Of a stretch of 64,000 nt of DNA, positions 32,803-42,392 are shown in pieces. The stretch is from positions 6,821,501 to 6,885,500 of the forward strand of contig NZ_CP050440.1 of assembly GCF_011769525.1 (NCBI RefSeq), written 5' to 3'. The translations under genes were made by a program, and so were the position numbers. The notes beneath the pieces were generated by a model that had not been told where the DNA came from, ran no database searches, and worked only from the letters and a program-made list of their open reading frames with translations. Positions within the stretch are counted from its first letter, which is position 1. Each line of letters begins with the position of its first letter. The DNA is from Tolypothrix sp. PCC 7910. GTDB lineage: Bacteria > Cyanobacteriota > Cyanobacteriia > Cyanobacteriales > Nostocaceae.

Positions 32803-33219
32803 CTAAGCCGTTTGATTGTTGTTGAGTGTAACACCGCGAATTTTTGCAGCGATTAATGGGGCTAATATTAAGAGTACTAAACCAATGGGCATTAATCCAC
32901 CATTTAACAAGTTGTAGTCAGCGGCGATTTGCTGCCAAGAATAGCCTAAAACAAAGCGCCCTAAGCAAATCTCAAAGTTCAGAGTTAGCAGCATCCACAG
33001 TATCCCAATGTTGAGCAATTGGGAGGTGCGGTTAGCATGAAGCCATTTCACAAAAATAGTTGCGATCGCCACAACTAAAATCGACCCGGTGAAAAATGAT
33101 ATTTGATGTGCCCAAAAATCATCTAATGCTGGTACTAGCCAGAAAGTACGAACAGTGCCATTTACGCTTTCAGCAAGAATAAACACCAGCCAAACAATAA
33201 TGCTTTTGAGGAAAATCAT
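32803..33219 (-). CDS. four-helix integral membrane protein, hypothetical
   Basis: A 138-residue protein with four predicted TM helices (IIVWLVFILAESVNG, ISFFTGSILVVAIATIF, LLNIGILWMLLTLNF, PIGLVLLILAPLIAA). I set the start at ATG 33219 because GGAGGT lies 8 nt upstream (33228-33233); the longer frame would need a TTG inside that ribosome site. No family is recognised with certainty. It is not part of the hox genes, being separated from them by the structured insertion at 33318. Confidence 0.65.
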   Translation of the reverse strand: MIFLKSIIVWLVFILAESVNGTVRTFWLVPALDDFWAHQISFFTGSILVVAIATIFVKWLHANRTSQLLNIGILWMLLTLNFEICLGRFVLGYSWQQIAADYNLLNGGLMPIGLVLLILAPLIAAKIRGVTLNNNQTA

Positions 33220-33308
33220 ATTGTTTACCTCCAAAGTAATACCAATTGGTAATGGGTAATTGGTGAATATGAGATTAAGATAGACAGATAAATTCTTTGT
33301 AGGGGCAC

Positions 33309-33317
33309 GGCACCAAT
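33309..33317. repeat. left target-site duplication GGCACCAAT
   Basis: A nine-base direct repeat matching 33522-33530 exactly, directly abutting the ends of the inserted element. Confidence 0.8.
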
Positions 33318-33521
33318 CATTGGTGTCAACTTAACGCGAAACCCGTTTACCACAAGGAACTAAAGTTCCTTGCTAATAGCCAAAGTCATCTCAAGATGAC
33401 TAAATATCCTCAAAATCTTGAGTCTACTTCAGTAGACTTTGGTTATTAGCCTGAGAATTCATTCTCAGGCGGACGGTAAAGCTAAGACAGAGGCTATTTT
33501 TAGCTTAAGTTGACACCAATG
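33318..33521. mobile_element. 204-bp MITE-like element with 17-bp TIRs and internal cruciform arms
   Basis: The termini are perfect 17-bp inverted repeats (CATTGGTGTCAACTTAA at 33318-33334 and its complement at 33505-33521). Both sides are flanked by GGCACCAAT. Inside are nested arms: AAGGAACT/AGTTCCTT (33354-33371), a 15-bp arm at 33373-33387 pairing with 33435-33449 (one G-T pair), CTCAAGAT/ATCTTGAG (33390-33397, 33415-33422) and GCCTGAGAAT/ATTCTCAGGC (33449-33470). It encodes no protein. Transposition in trans by a transposase elsewhere is the natural reading. Confidence 0.85.
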
Positions 33522-33530
33522 GGCACCAAT
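33522..33530. repeat. right target-site duplication GGCACCAAT
   Basis: Partner of 33309-33317. Confidence 0.8.
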
Positions 33531-33689
33531 AAGATATTTGATATGCCGAAGATTGTGGATGTTCCCTACTCATCTCAGATTTATTGTCTGCTGTCATGTT
33601 TCATGAGCCAAGAATCATTGGTCATTTTTTGTTTTTGACTTTTGACTCTTGACTCTTGTACAAACGCGGTTAATCGAATCTCTCTAAAA

Positions 33690-33712
33690 GACACGATGAA
33701 TCGCGTCTCTAC
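33690..33712. repeat. palindromic repeat of the GACGCGAT-ATCGCGTC family
   Basis: Slightly degenerate left arm (GACACGAT) and intact right arm (ATCGCGTCTC). It lies just after the hoxF stop. It may contribute to termination. Confidence 0.5.
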
Positions 33713-33714
33713 AA

Positions 33715-35361
33715 TTAAACTTTTGCCCCTTGTTTAATTAATGCTAAATACTCTTCTTTGAAATAACGTAATGTACTGAATACTGGATTGGGTGCTGACT
33801 GTCCCAAACCGCATAGGCTGGTAAATTTCACTGTTTCACAGAGTTCTTCTAGCAAAGCTAAGTCAGTCATGGAGGCTTTGCCTTCACTAATCTTGGTTAA
33901 TAAATGGTGCAATTGCACAGTTCCTACCCGACAAGGAATGCATTTACCGCAGGATTCATCCATGCAGAATTCCATGAAGAATCGGGCAACATCAACCATG
34001 TTAGTGGTTTGATCCATGACAATCATGCCACCAGAACCCATCATTGAACCTAGTTGGGCAAGTGATTCATAATCTACTGGACTATTAAAAGCTGATGCGG
34101 GTATACATCCGCCGGAAGGGCCGCCTGTTTGTACGGCTTTGACTATACCGCCATTTGGTACGCCACCGCCCATTGTTTCTACAATCAGTTCCAATGGCGT
34201 TCCCATCGGTACTTCAATTAAACCAGTGTTAGTAATTTGACCAGCAAGGGCGAAAACTTTTGTCCCTTTGCTTTTTTCTGTACCGATGCTGGCGAACCAC
34301 TCAGCACCTTTGCGAATAATTGGTGAAATATTGGCGTAGGTTTCGACGTTGTTAATTAAAGTTGGATATCCCCACAAACCAGACTCAGCCGGATAGGGAG
34401 GACGAGGTTCTGGCATACCGCGTTTACCTTCGATAGATGCCATTAATGCAGTTTCTTCACCACAAACATAAGCACCTGCACCAATGCGGATATCAACTTT
34501 AAAATCAAAGCGGGAATCAAAGATTTGAGTGCCTAAAATACCCAAACGTTGCGCTTGGCGAATGGCAATTTGTAAGCGGTTAATGGCGGTAGGATATTCA
34601 GCGCGCACGTAGATGTATCCTTGATTTGCACCGACAGCATAAGCTGCGATCGCCATTCCTTCTAAAACGCGATGAGGATCGCTTTCTAAAATGCTGCGAT
34701 CCATGAATGCACCAGGATCTCCTTCATCGGCGTTGCAAATTACAAATTTGCGATCGCCTTTAGCTTTGGCAACTGTTGCCCATTTCACCCCTGTGGGATA
34801 ACCAGCACCACCTCTACCCCGCAAACCACTGCGAGTAATAGTATCAATTACATCTGCTGGAGTTTTTTCCCGCAGCACGTGATAAAGCCCTTGATAACCC
34901 TTAGCCGCAATATAAGATTGAATGCGTTCGGGATCGACTTTGCCACTGTTTTCTAAAACAATTGGCATTTGATAGGTAAAAAATGGCTGCGCCAAATCAC
35001 CTTTTTGCACTGTGGTTTCGCCACCAGTTAAAGTCCCGATAATCGATGGTGCATCTTCTGGCACAACTTTTTCGTAAAGCGTACCGAGGGTTTCTTCTGC
35101 AACTGGTTTATCAACTGAAGATTGTTTAACTTCTCCCTTAACTTCAACTAATGGCCCTTGACAGCACAAGCGCATACAACCAACGCCAGTTACTTGCACT
35201 TGTTCTTCTAAACCTGCATCTGTCACCGCTGCATCCAAACTTTTCTTGACAGCTTCGGAATTAGCAGACAGACAACCCGCCGCCATACAACAGCGAACTT
35301 GCACTGGTTTCTCAGAAGCACGTTCTTTCTTGGCAATTTCAAGTAATTCAGCTAGATCCAT
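33715..35361 (-). CDS. hoxF: HoxF, diaphorase flavoprotein subunit of the bidirectional hydrogenase (NuoF-like)
   Basis: In order, this 548-residue protein has an N-terminal thioredoxin-like 2Fe-2S domain (CCMAAGC and GVGCMRLCC, about 24-68), the NADH/FMN-binding core ([41 protein letters not shown]), and a C-terminal 4Fe-4S site ([12 protein letters not shown] plus TSLCGLG). The N-terminal ferredoxin-like extension marks HoxF rather than plain NuoF. With HoxE and HoxU it oxidises NAD(P)H and passes electrons to the HoxYH hydrogenase or to other carriers. It starts 3 bp after hoxE. HoxU, HoxY and HoxH are not in this window. Confidence 0.92.
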   Translation of the reverse strand: MDLAELLEIAKKERASEKPVQVRCCMAAGCLSANSEAVKKSLDAAVTDAGLEEQVQVTGVGCMRLCCQGPLVEVKGEVKQSSVDKPVAEETLGTLYEKVVPEDAPSIIGTLTGGETTVQKGDLAQPFFTYQMPIVLENSGKVDPERIQSYIAAKGYQGLYHVLREKTPADVIDTITRSGLRGRGGAGYPTGVKWATVAKAKGDRKFVICNADEGDPGAFMDRSILESDPHRVLEGMAIAAYAVGANQGYIYVRAEYPTAINRLQIAIRQAQRLGILGTQIFDSRFDFKVDIRIGAGAYVCGEETALMASIEGKRGMPEPRPPYPAESGLWGYPTLINNVETYANISPIIRKGAEWFASIGTEKSKGTKVFALAGQITNTGLIEVPMGTPLELIVETMGGGVPNGGIVKAVQTGGPSGGCIPASAFNSPVDYESLAQLGSMMGSGGMIVMDQTTNMVDVARFFMEFCMDESCGKCIPCRVGTVQLHHLLTKISEGKASMTDLALLEELCETVKFTSLCGLGQSAPNPVFSTLRYFKEEYLALIKQGAKV

Positions 35362-35364
35362 TTT

Positions 35365-35910
35365 TTAGCCTTCCTTTGTGCATTCTGCGGAGCAGCGGTG
35401 TATCCAGTCGTGTACCGTTTCGGCAGTTTGATTTCCTAAGACAGCGCCATCAAAAACTACAGCTGGTGCAATTCCACAAGCACCTAGACACCTTGCAGTT
35501 AACAATGAAACTTGTCCATCAGGTGTGGTTTCACCTGCGCGAATGTTGTCAGATTTTTCTAACTCTGTCAAAATCGTTTGCGCGCCTTTGACGTAACAAG
35601 CCGTACCCGTACAAATCACGCAACTATGTGCGCCACTTGGTGCTAATGAAAATAAGTGATAAAAAGTCGCAACACCATACACTCGGCTAGGTGGCAATTT
35701 TAAACTTTGGGCAACGTAAATTAATACATCTGTTTCTAAATAGCCAAAGAGTTCCTGCGCTTTATGCAGAATCTCAATGAGTGCATCTTGTTGATACTGA
35801 TAGCGTTTAATAGTTGCATCCAGCATCTTAAAGCGTTTATCACCACTAGCGTGTATTGCTGAAGATGCTGTTTTGCTGTTTTTCGGTTGAGCAGCAGATG
35901 CTGAATTCAT
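35365..35910 (-). CDS. hoxE: HoxE, 2Fe-2S subunit (NuoE-like) of the diaphorase
   Basis: A 181-residue protein from ATG 35910; an in-frame ATG at 35940 would add ten residues and also has a GGAAG upstream. The body matches NuoE/HoxE: YQYQQDALIEILHKAQELFGY, ATFYHLFSLAPSG, and four cluster cysteines in VICTGTACYVKG and ARCLGACGIAP. It carries a 2Fe-2S cluster and helps link the diaphorase to its partner. It is followed immediately by hoxF. The stretch upstream (35941-36376) contains a long inverted repeat. Confidence 0.93.
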   Translation of the reverse strand: MNSASAAQPKNSKTASSAIHASGDKRFKMLDATIKRYQYQQDALIEILHKAQELFGYLETDVLIYVAQSLKLPPSRVYGVATFYHLFSLAPSGAHSCVICTGTACYVKGAQTILTELEKSDNIRAGETTPDGQVSLLTARCLGACGIAPAVVFDGAVLGNQTAETVHDWIHRCSAECTKEG

Positions 35911-35998
35911 AAATTTGAGCCTTTTTTTTAGAAGTTCCATATAGCTTCCGCTACCGCGTCAAGCTGCTCTTAGCCTGACAGTGAAGTTATATGGGAAT

Positions 35999-36209
35999 AA
36001 TTTGAGGAACTTGTGAGGAAATTACTGGGGAATGGGTAATGGGTAATGGGGAATTAGGATTAGGAGTTGGAAAGTGTCAATAATTGTTAATTTGGGGTTT
36101 GGTGTTTGGTATTTTCCTTTCCCCTTTCCCCTTGTCTCCTTGTCTCCTTGTCCCCCCTGCTCCCTCATCCCCAATCACCGATCCCCAATCCTCACAAGTT
36201 CCTCAAATT
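35999..36209. repeat. element bounded by a perfect 21-bp inverted repeat
   Basis: TTTGAGGAACTTGTGAGGA (inside 35999-36019) is matched exactly by its complement inside 36189-36209. The 169 bp between hold GGGTAATGGG-type and CCTTGTCTC-type short repeats. No target duplication was found. It fills much of the gap upstream of hoxE; the hoxE promoter probably lies to its left. Confidence 0.7.
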
Positions 36210-36376
36210 CTTTGCTTACCTTGATAGTAAAGCCGAGATTGTATAACTCCTTCACCTACGCTAGAGGCGGGAATTCAAAATTAAAAATGCTAAACATATA
36301 GATTTTGAATTAGAGCGTAGTTATAGGGTTGCTATTGCAAAAATTCTTTAAATCAGTCAATTTGCAGGAGCTAGCT

Positions 36377-37081
36377 ATGAAAAACCAACACGATCATTCT
36401 ATCCAACATGAATACCTAATTGGTTTTATGCTACTCCTGCTTATGGTAGTTGGAGGAAGTGCTTTGTGGGCGTGGCAAACCACAAAACCTCATGCTAATT
36501 CAACTACTAATTCTTCCCAATTCGATAATTCCTCGCTTTCACAGGTTCCACCCAGAATAGTTTCTCCATCAAAAGAACAAGTAAATGTTTCTCATCCAGC
36601 AAGAAAATTAGTGCCAAAAGTTCAACCAGCCGCTATACAATTACAACCTCAAACTTATTGGGTAAAAGTTGAGGGAACAAAAATAGTTTTAGTGCCGCAG
36701 TTGGTTACTGTTCAAGATAAAGCTTCTAGAGAAGTGGCATTAAAAGCAGCGCTGGATAATATGCTTAACAGTCCTCAAACTAATAATTTGAGTACTACAA
36801 TTCCCGCAGGTACTAAATTATTAGGTTTGCAAATTACCCCTACAGGAGTTGATGTCAACTTGTCAGGTGAATTTGCCTCTGGAGGTGGGACAAGTTCAAT
36901 GGTTTATCGAGTTGCTCAAGTTTTATACACAGCTAGCAGTCTCGAGCCAAATGCTAAGGTTTTTATCTCAGTAGATGGAAAGCTACTGGATGAAAATTAT
37001 CCTCTTGGCGGTGAAGGTATAACTTTAAAATCACCTCTAACTCGAAAAGAATTCACTGAAGATTTTTCTATTGAAAGATGA
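36377..37081 (+). CDS. GerMN-domain membrane-anchored protein
   Basis: A 234-residue protein from ATG 36377, supported by GGAG 6 nt upstream. One N-terminal TM helix (LIGFMLLLLMVVGGSALWAW) is followed by a disordered Ser/Gln/Pro linker (about 40-100) and a GerMN domain (about 110-225; ALKAALDNMLNSPQ, TIPAGTKLLGLQITPTGVDVNLSG, VAQVLYTA). GerMN domains occur in spore-germination and envelope lipoproteins; in cyanobacteria the role is unknown, probably on the periplasmic side. The longer frame from 36329 would use a TTG and is not favoured. Confidence 0.88.
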   Translation: MKNQHDHSIQHEYLIGFMLLLLMVVGGSALWAWQTTKPHANSTTNSSQFDNSSLSQVPPRIVSPSKEQVNVSHPARKLVPKVQPAAIQLQPQTYWVKVEGTKIVLVPQLVTVQDKASREVALKAALDNMLNSPQTNNLSTTIPAGTKLLGLQITPTGVDVNLSGEFASGGGTSSMVYRVAQVLYTASSLEPNAKVFISVDGKLLDENYPLGGEGITLKSPLTRKEFTEDFSIER

Positions 37082-37211
37082 AGGATGAATGATGAAAGTA
37101 TTTTTAAAATATTAAGATTTAGATTAACTAACAATGCTTGCCTTTGATTATAAATACTTTCACTTTCATTCTTTTGGTTAAATAGCTTTTGTGTACTCTG
37201 GAGAAAAAATT

Positions 37212-37388
37212 ATGTCTACTACAACTAAAATCGGGCAAATATTACAGGCAATTGTAGAAGTTACTCAACAAGTGATTCGTTATATATATACCGGAGCAAC
37301 TAGTACTTTTACGCCAAGTAATGATAATTACCCTGCAACAGGAGTACAACCATATGAAGGCGATCCTCCTGAACAAAAACATTTTTAA
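37212..37388 (+). CDS. small conserved hypothetical protein
   Basis: Fifty-eight residues from ATG 37212 (MSTTTKIGQILQAIVEV...), with a helical first half and a polar, proline-rich end (TGVQPYEGDPPEQKHF). GGAG lies 8 nt upstream, so translation is likely. No known domain. It is followed by a small phosphatase gene on the same strand. Confidence 0.55.
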   Translation: MSTTTKIGQILQAIVEVTQQVIRYIYTGATSTFTPSNDNYPATGVQPYEGDPPEQKHF

Positions 37389-37596
37389 TTACTTGGTGAA
37401 ATGGATTAAAGGATAAAATTTATGTCTGTGAAATTTACTAGATGAAAACAACCTGTATTCTACTCTAGCAAGCTAAAGCACAGGGTAAAGTAAGCAACGT
37501 TTTTGTCTAGTGATTTCATTCAATAATTTAGGGCGATTTACCAGACTTATATCTCATTTCTTTAATTCATTATTCACCGTTTGGGAGGAGGGAGGG

Positions 37597-38004
37597 ATGG
37601 ATACAATCAGAAAAATTAACAACGAATTAACTATTGCCGGACAAATTAGCTCAGAAGAATTGAAAAAACTTGCTGATGAGGGTTATAAGTCTGTACTAAA
37701 TTTGCGATCGCCTGACGAAATAGGTTTCCAAAGCAGCGAGCAGTTTTATACGCAGTTGCTAGGATTACATTATGCTAATCTGCCAATAAGAATTACAGAA
37801 ATTAATCCTTCAAGTACAACCCAAGTATTTCAAACTATTTCCGAGCTACCTAAACCTACTTTAATTCATTGTGATAGCTCCGTGCGCGCCATCGCAATGG
37901 TATTAATGTATCTTGCTACCAGACAAGGTATGTCTTTAGAACAAGCCTTTAAGCAAGCAGAGAACTTGGGTTTATTAGATGATGCAATCAAGGTTAAAAT
38001 TTGA
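37597..38004 (+). CDS. DUF442/BLH-type protein phosphatase-like enzyme
   Basis: A 135-residue protein starting at ATG 37597 behind a strong GGAGGGAGGG. It has the DUF442 (beta-lactamase hydrolase-like, Cys-phosphatase fold) features: ITIAGQISSEELKKLADEGYK-type start (here LTIAGQISS), VLNLRSPDE, and the P-loop HCDSSVR (Cys92, Arg97), which fits C-x4-R spacing. Such proteins are tyrosine/dual-specificity-like phosphatases or sulfur-metabolism relatives. The upstream extension to 37510 would need a GTG start and ignores the ribosome site. Confidence 0.85.
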   Translation: MDTIRKINNELTIAGQISSEELKKLADEGYKSVLNLRSPDEIGFQSSEQFYTQLLGLHYANLPIRITEINPSSTTQVFQTISELPKPTLIHCDSSVRAIAMVLMYLATRQGMSLEQAFKQAENLGLLDDAIKVKI

Positions 38005-38162
38005 GCAACAGATCTACAGCTAAAGGTTGATGTTTCATGCATGGGCGTGAAATTTACTTTATCTGTGCAACCTTGTTCAATAATTAATTACGAATTACGA
38101 ATTATATTGACAGTTGGCACTTAAGTTTTGCCTTTCTTGATAACCCAACACCGAACAAGATC

Positions 38163-41075
38163 ATGGCATCGTCTCATCAACCTATCTGGACATTACCTGT
38201 TGAAGAGGTCTATGAGTCGCTAGGGAGCGCTACCAATGGCTTATCGGCAGATGAAGCTCAACGAAGATTTACACAATTCGGCGCAAACGAGTTACCTGAA
38301 CCGGCTCATCGTCCTCTATGGCTGCGTTTTACTGATCAACTCACTCATTTCATGGCTTTGTTGCTCTGGGTTGCAGGTACTTTAGCGTTTATTTCTCGAA
38401 CACCTGAACTTGGCTGGGCCATTTGGGCGGTAATTTTGATCAACGCTATCTTTAGCTTTTGGCAGGAGTTTCAAGCAGAACAAGCGCTATCGGCTTTAAA
38501 AAAAGTATTGCCGATGCAGGTGAAAGTGTATCGGGATGGCGAACTGAAGCAAATCGCCGCGCGGGAGTTGGTGCGTGGCGATGTTATGCAGTTAGAAGAA
38601 GGCGATCGCATTTCTGCTGATGCACGTTTGGTTTCTGCGGAAAGCTTGTATTTAGATGTATCGGTGATGACAGGTGAATCTCTACCTGTGGCGCGCAATG
38701 CTTACCCGGTAAGGCTGCGAGAAGCAGTACCGATTCGTGGTGGTCAAACTTTGCTACGTCCAGGTGAGCAGCCGATGCAAGAAAAGGTGAATCCCTCGGA
38801 AATTGCCAATCTGGTGTTAGCCGGTTCGACTGTCGCCGCCGGACGAGCTGTAGCGGTGGTTTATGCTACGGGTGCTCAAACAGAGTTTGGGCAGGTAGCC
38901 CATTTAACAACAGAGGTAAAACGGGAACCCAGCACCTTAGAAGTTCAGGTTGCCCGCATCGTGCGAATTATCACTGCGATCGCTGTCAGCATGGGAATAA
39001 TTGTGTTCTTGCTGGCGTATTTTTTGGTGGGGATTGAGGTAAAAGAAAGCTTTATTTTTGCGATCGGCATCATTGTGGCACTTGTGCCAGAAGGATTATT
39101 ACCAACAGTCACTTTATCCTTGGCGATTGGTGTCCGACGCATGGCCAGGCGCAATGCTTTGGTGCGGCGGCTGTCATCTGTGGAAACTCTTAGCGCTACC
39201 ACTGTGATTTGCACCGATAAGACAGGGACGCTGACAAAAAATGAAATGACGGTGCGCTATCTCTGGTTACCCGAGGAGTCTCATCCTTCTAGTACCCAGG
39301 CTTTGATTGAGGTCACAGGTGCAGGTTACGATCCTACAGTTGGTAAGGTCAAATTACCATCAGATACCGCAGTCAACTGGAAAGCAAATCTTTTACTCAT
39401 CGGTTCTGCCCTTTGTTCTAACGCCCGCCTGGTTCACCTCACTACCCCTAGCCGTTGGCAAGAAATTGGCGATCCCACAGAAGCCGCCTTGTTAGTAGCA
39501 GCCGCCAAAGGGGGATTGAATTTAGAAAATTTGCAACAGCAGTTACCTCGTTTACGCGAAATTCCCTTTGATTCCCGCCGTCTGATGATGACAGTGGTGT
39601 TAAATTGGCAAGCTGCGGAGTTATGGCAAGATGAATTGCCCTATTTAGCTTTTACTAAAGGTGCCCCTCTAGAAGTTTTGAAGCATTGCCATACAATTCT
39701 CCACAATGGTGTTGTACAGGAATTAACCCATGAGGCTTGGGATGATGTTGTCCAAGCCAATGATGATTTAGCAAGGCAAGGATTCCGCGTTTTGGGATTG
39801 GCGGCGCGTCGCGGTAGCCAAGAGTTACTGGATCTTAAAGCCCAGGATTTAGAGCAAAACCTGATTTTTATTGGATTGGTGGCGATGTTCGATCCGCCTC
39901 GAGAGGAAGTAGCCGATGCGATCGCTAAATGTCATCAAGCTGGCATCAAAGTCACAATGGTAACCGGCGATTATGGACTGACTGCGGAAGCGATCGCCCG
40001 CAATATTGGTTTGGTAACTGATAAGGTACGCGTTGTTACTGGCGAAGGTATGGGACATATCTCCGATGCCCAACTACGGCAAATTGTTAAATATCGCGAA
40101 GGCTTAGTGTTTGCGCGGATGTCGCCAGAACATAAACTGCGCCTAGTCCAAGCTTATAAAGATATCGGGGAAGTAGTAGCAGTCACAGGCGATGGAGTAA
40201 ACGATGCACCTGCGCTGCGTGCCGCGAATATTGGCATTGCTATGGGACTGAACGGCACAGATGTCGCCAGAGAAGCTGCTGACATTGTACTAACAGACGA
40301 CAACTTTGCCACCATTGTCGCCGCAGTTGAGCAAGGACGCTCAGTCTATCAGAACATTCGCAAGTTTATGACCTACATTTTGGCATCCAATGTTGCTGAA
40401 CTTGTGCCATTTCTGTTGATGGTTACCCTCAAAATCCCGCCAGCGTTAATTATTATGCAAATTCTGATCGTGGATTTGGGAACCGATATCATACCAGCCC
40501 TGGCACTGGGTGCTGAACGTGCTGAAGCAGGTACAATGCAGATGCCGCCGCGAACTAAATCTAAACCACTGCTGGATCGTTCTTTACTGTTGCGCGCCTA
40601 CTGCTTCTTAGGATTAATCGAAGCAGCTTTAGGGATGGCTGGCTTCTTCATGGTTTGGCAAAGCTACGGTTACAACTTGGCATCATTGCAAGCGATCGCA
40701 CCAGCAATTCTTTCTCGCACCGCCGATCCTGCGATCGCCTTGATTTACGCTCAAGCCACTACTATGACTTTGGCAATTATTGTTGCTTGTCAAGACGGTA
40801 ATGTTTTTGCTTGTCGTTCAGAACGGACTTCAATTTTGCGATTAGGATTCTTTTCTAATCCTTTTATCTGGCTGGGAATTGCCACAGAATGGACGTTGAT
40901 AATCGCCATCATTGAAATCCCCCCTCTGCGGCATATCTTCTCTACTTCACCATTGACACTGTGGCAATGGTTATTTCTGTTAATCTGTCCCCCACTTTTA
41001 TTAGGTGCAGAAGAATTACGTAAAACTTGGCTGCGTAAAAGACGGCGACGGAGTATTCATCTGTCGTCGATTTAA
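38163..41075 (+). CDS. P-type cation ATPase, P2 group (Na,K-ATPase-like signatures)
   Basis: This 970-residue pump has: an N-terminal cation ATPase domain, an actuator domain with VMTGESLP (about 169), the phosphorylation site CTDKTGTLT (Asp about 352), KGAP in the nucleotide domain, GDGVNDAP (about 676) and ten predicted TM helices. The M4 motif reads VPEGLLPTVTLSLAIGV and M6 reads VDLGTDIIPALALG. These resemble animal Na,K-ATPases (PEGLL, DLGTD) more than SERCA or PacL (PEGLP). It probably exports Na+ or another monovalent cation, but specificity is not proven. It is monocistronic. An apparent start at ATG 38163 fits the family. Confidence 0.92.
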   Translation: MASSHQPIWTLPVEEVYESLGSATNGLSADEAQRRFTQFGANELPEPAHRPLWLRFTDQLTHFMALLLWVAGTLAFISRTPELGWAIWAVILINAIFSFWQEFQAEQALSALKKVLPMQVKVYRDGELKQIAARELVRGDVMQLEEGDRISADARLVSAESLYLDVSVMTGESLPVARNAYPVRLREAVPIRGGQTLLRPGEQPMQEKVNPSEIANLVLAGSTVAAGRAVAVVYATGAQTEFGQVAHLTTEVKREPSTLEVQVARIVRIITAIAVSMGIIVFLLAYFLVGIEVKESFIFAIGIIVALVPEGLLPTVTLSLAIGVRRMARRNALVRRLSSVETLSATTVICTDKTGTLTKNEMTVRYLWLPEESHPSSTQALIEVTGAGYDPTVGKVKLPSDTAVNWKANLLLIGSALCSNARLVHLTTPSRWQEIGDPTEAALLVAAAKGGLNLENLQQQLPRLREIPFDSRRLMMTVVLNWQAAELWQDELPYLAFTKGAPLEVLKHCHTILHNGVVQELTHEAWDDVVQANDDLARQGFRVLGLAARRGSQELLDLKAQDLEQNLIFIGLVAMFDPPREEVADAIAKCHQAGIKVTMVTGDYGLTAEAIARNIGLVTDKVRVVTGEGMGHISDAQLRQIVKYREGLVFARMSPEHKLRLVQAYKDIGEVVAVTGDGVNDAPALRAANIGIAMGLNGTDVAREAADIVLTDDNFATIVAAVEQGRSVYQNIRKFMTYILASNVAELVPFLLMVTLKIPPALIIMQILIVDLGTDIIPALALGAERAEAGTMQMPPRTKSKPLLDRSLLLRAYCFLGLIEAALGMAGFFMVWQSYGYNLASLQAIAPAILSRTADPAIALIYAQATTMTLAIIVACQDGNVFACRSERTSILRLGFFSNPFIWLGIATEWTLIIAIIEIPPLRHIFSTSPLTLWQWLFLLICPPLLLGAEELRKTWLRKRRRRSIHLSSI

Positions 41076-41287
41076 GAGCCAAAGCGGGATAGGGTATTGG
41101 GTATTGGAAATTTCTCCCCTGCTTCCTCATCTCCCGTCTGCTTTGCCATAATGATAATTTTTCACACCTATTTACTTATAAATACGTAAAAAAATAGGAT
41201 TATTCATGAATTTTTCAAGAAGTTGTTTTAGTTGAACAGGCGATCGCAGAATTTTTAGTTAAGCTATAAGCGCCAATATCTAGAATT

Positions 41288-42130
41288 ATGAAGCGCGCTA
41301 TGCACTGGTTACTATCTGGGCCGTTAAGTACAGAAAAATTGACGGTTAAGATTGCAGACTTACCTGCATCATTAGAAGGTAAAAAGCTGGTGCAGATGTC
41401 AGATTTTCATTACGATGGTTTTGGGCTATCGGAAGCAATGCTAGAACAAGCGATCGCAGTTAGCAATCAAGCCCAACCAGACTTAGTTTTATTGACTGGA
41501 GACTACGTCAACAACCGCTCAGAACCAATTCATAGACTAGTGCTACGGCTAAAAAATCTCCAAAGTCGTGCTGGTATTTATGCCATACTGGGCAACCACG
41601 ATATTTGTCATAAAAACTCAAGGGCAGAAATTACAAATGCCTTTAATAAAATTGACGTTCCTGTTCTTTGGAATGAAATTACCTATCCATTAGGAAAAGA
41701 ATTGCCATTAGTAGGGTTAGCAGATCGTTACTCAAGAGAATTTAACCCTGTACCAGTCATGAATCAGCTAGATGCCGATATTCCTCGGATTGTTTTATCC
41801 CACAACCCTGATACAGCAGAAATATTGCAAGCATGGCGTGTAGATTTGCAATTATCTGGTCATACTCATGGCGGTCAAATCGTGATTCCCAAATTTGGCC
41901 CAGCACTGGTTTATTACAGAAAATTTGTGCAAAAAATTCCTAAAAAATTTCGCCAATGGATTCCATATTTACAAATAAGTAACTATACAGTACGCCATTG
42001 GGAATGGGCCCAGGGTTTACATCAATTAGGAAACAATCAATTATATGTCAATCGTGGTTTAGGAACTTATCTCCCCGGACGTTTATTTTGTCCTCCAGAA
42101 GTTACTATAATCACGCTACAAAGTCAGTAA
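41288..42130 (+). CDS. calcineurin-like metallophosphoesterase (tandem copy 1)
   Basis: This 280-residue protein has the full metal-binding set: DFHYDG, TGDYVN, GNHDI, and GHTHGG near the end. It belongs to the YkuE/YaeI-like MPP group that hydrolyses phosphodiesters, often of membrane lipids. No clear TM or signal is seen. The second copy starts 262 bp downstream and is closely similar from MHWL onward, so an ATG at 41300 could be the start. Confidence 0.92.
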   Translation: MKRAMHWLLSGPLSTEKLTVKIADLPASLEGKKLVQMSDFHYDGFGLSEAMLEQAIAVSNQAQPDLVLLTGDYVNNRSEPIHRLVLRLKNLQSRAGIYAILGNHDICHKNSRAEITNAFNKIDVPVLWNEITYPLGKELPLVGLADRYSREFNPVPVMNQLDADIPRIVLSHNPDTAEILQAWRVDLQLSGHTHGGQIVIPKFGPALVYYRKFVQKIPKKFRQWIPYLQISNYTVRHWEWAQGLHQLGNNQLYVNRGLGTYLPGRLFCPPEVTIITLQSQ

Positions 42131-42392
42131 TTTGCAAATAAATTGCAGCCAAAATATTGATTTGATTAGGTAGATTGAGTCTTGCTCAAGCAAACATCAA
42201 TGTTTATTGAAGCTAAAACAGATACTCATTACCCAATCACTTTATAGATTTATTGATAGTCAACAGTCAACAATTAACCGTCAACAGTTTAACTATCAAG
42301 TATAGTTACCCATTCTAAAGAATTCTTAATTTAAGATATATTTTATTTTTTGGTAAGCTGTAAGCGCTGCTATGAGGAGTGTCTATTGAGTT

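Noticed and set aside
36074-36301. 75-residue ORF upstream of the GerMN gene
   Set aside because: It crosses the short-repeat interior and the right arm of the 21-bp inverted repeat; low-complexity Pro/Leu/Ser peptide.
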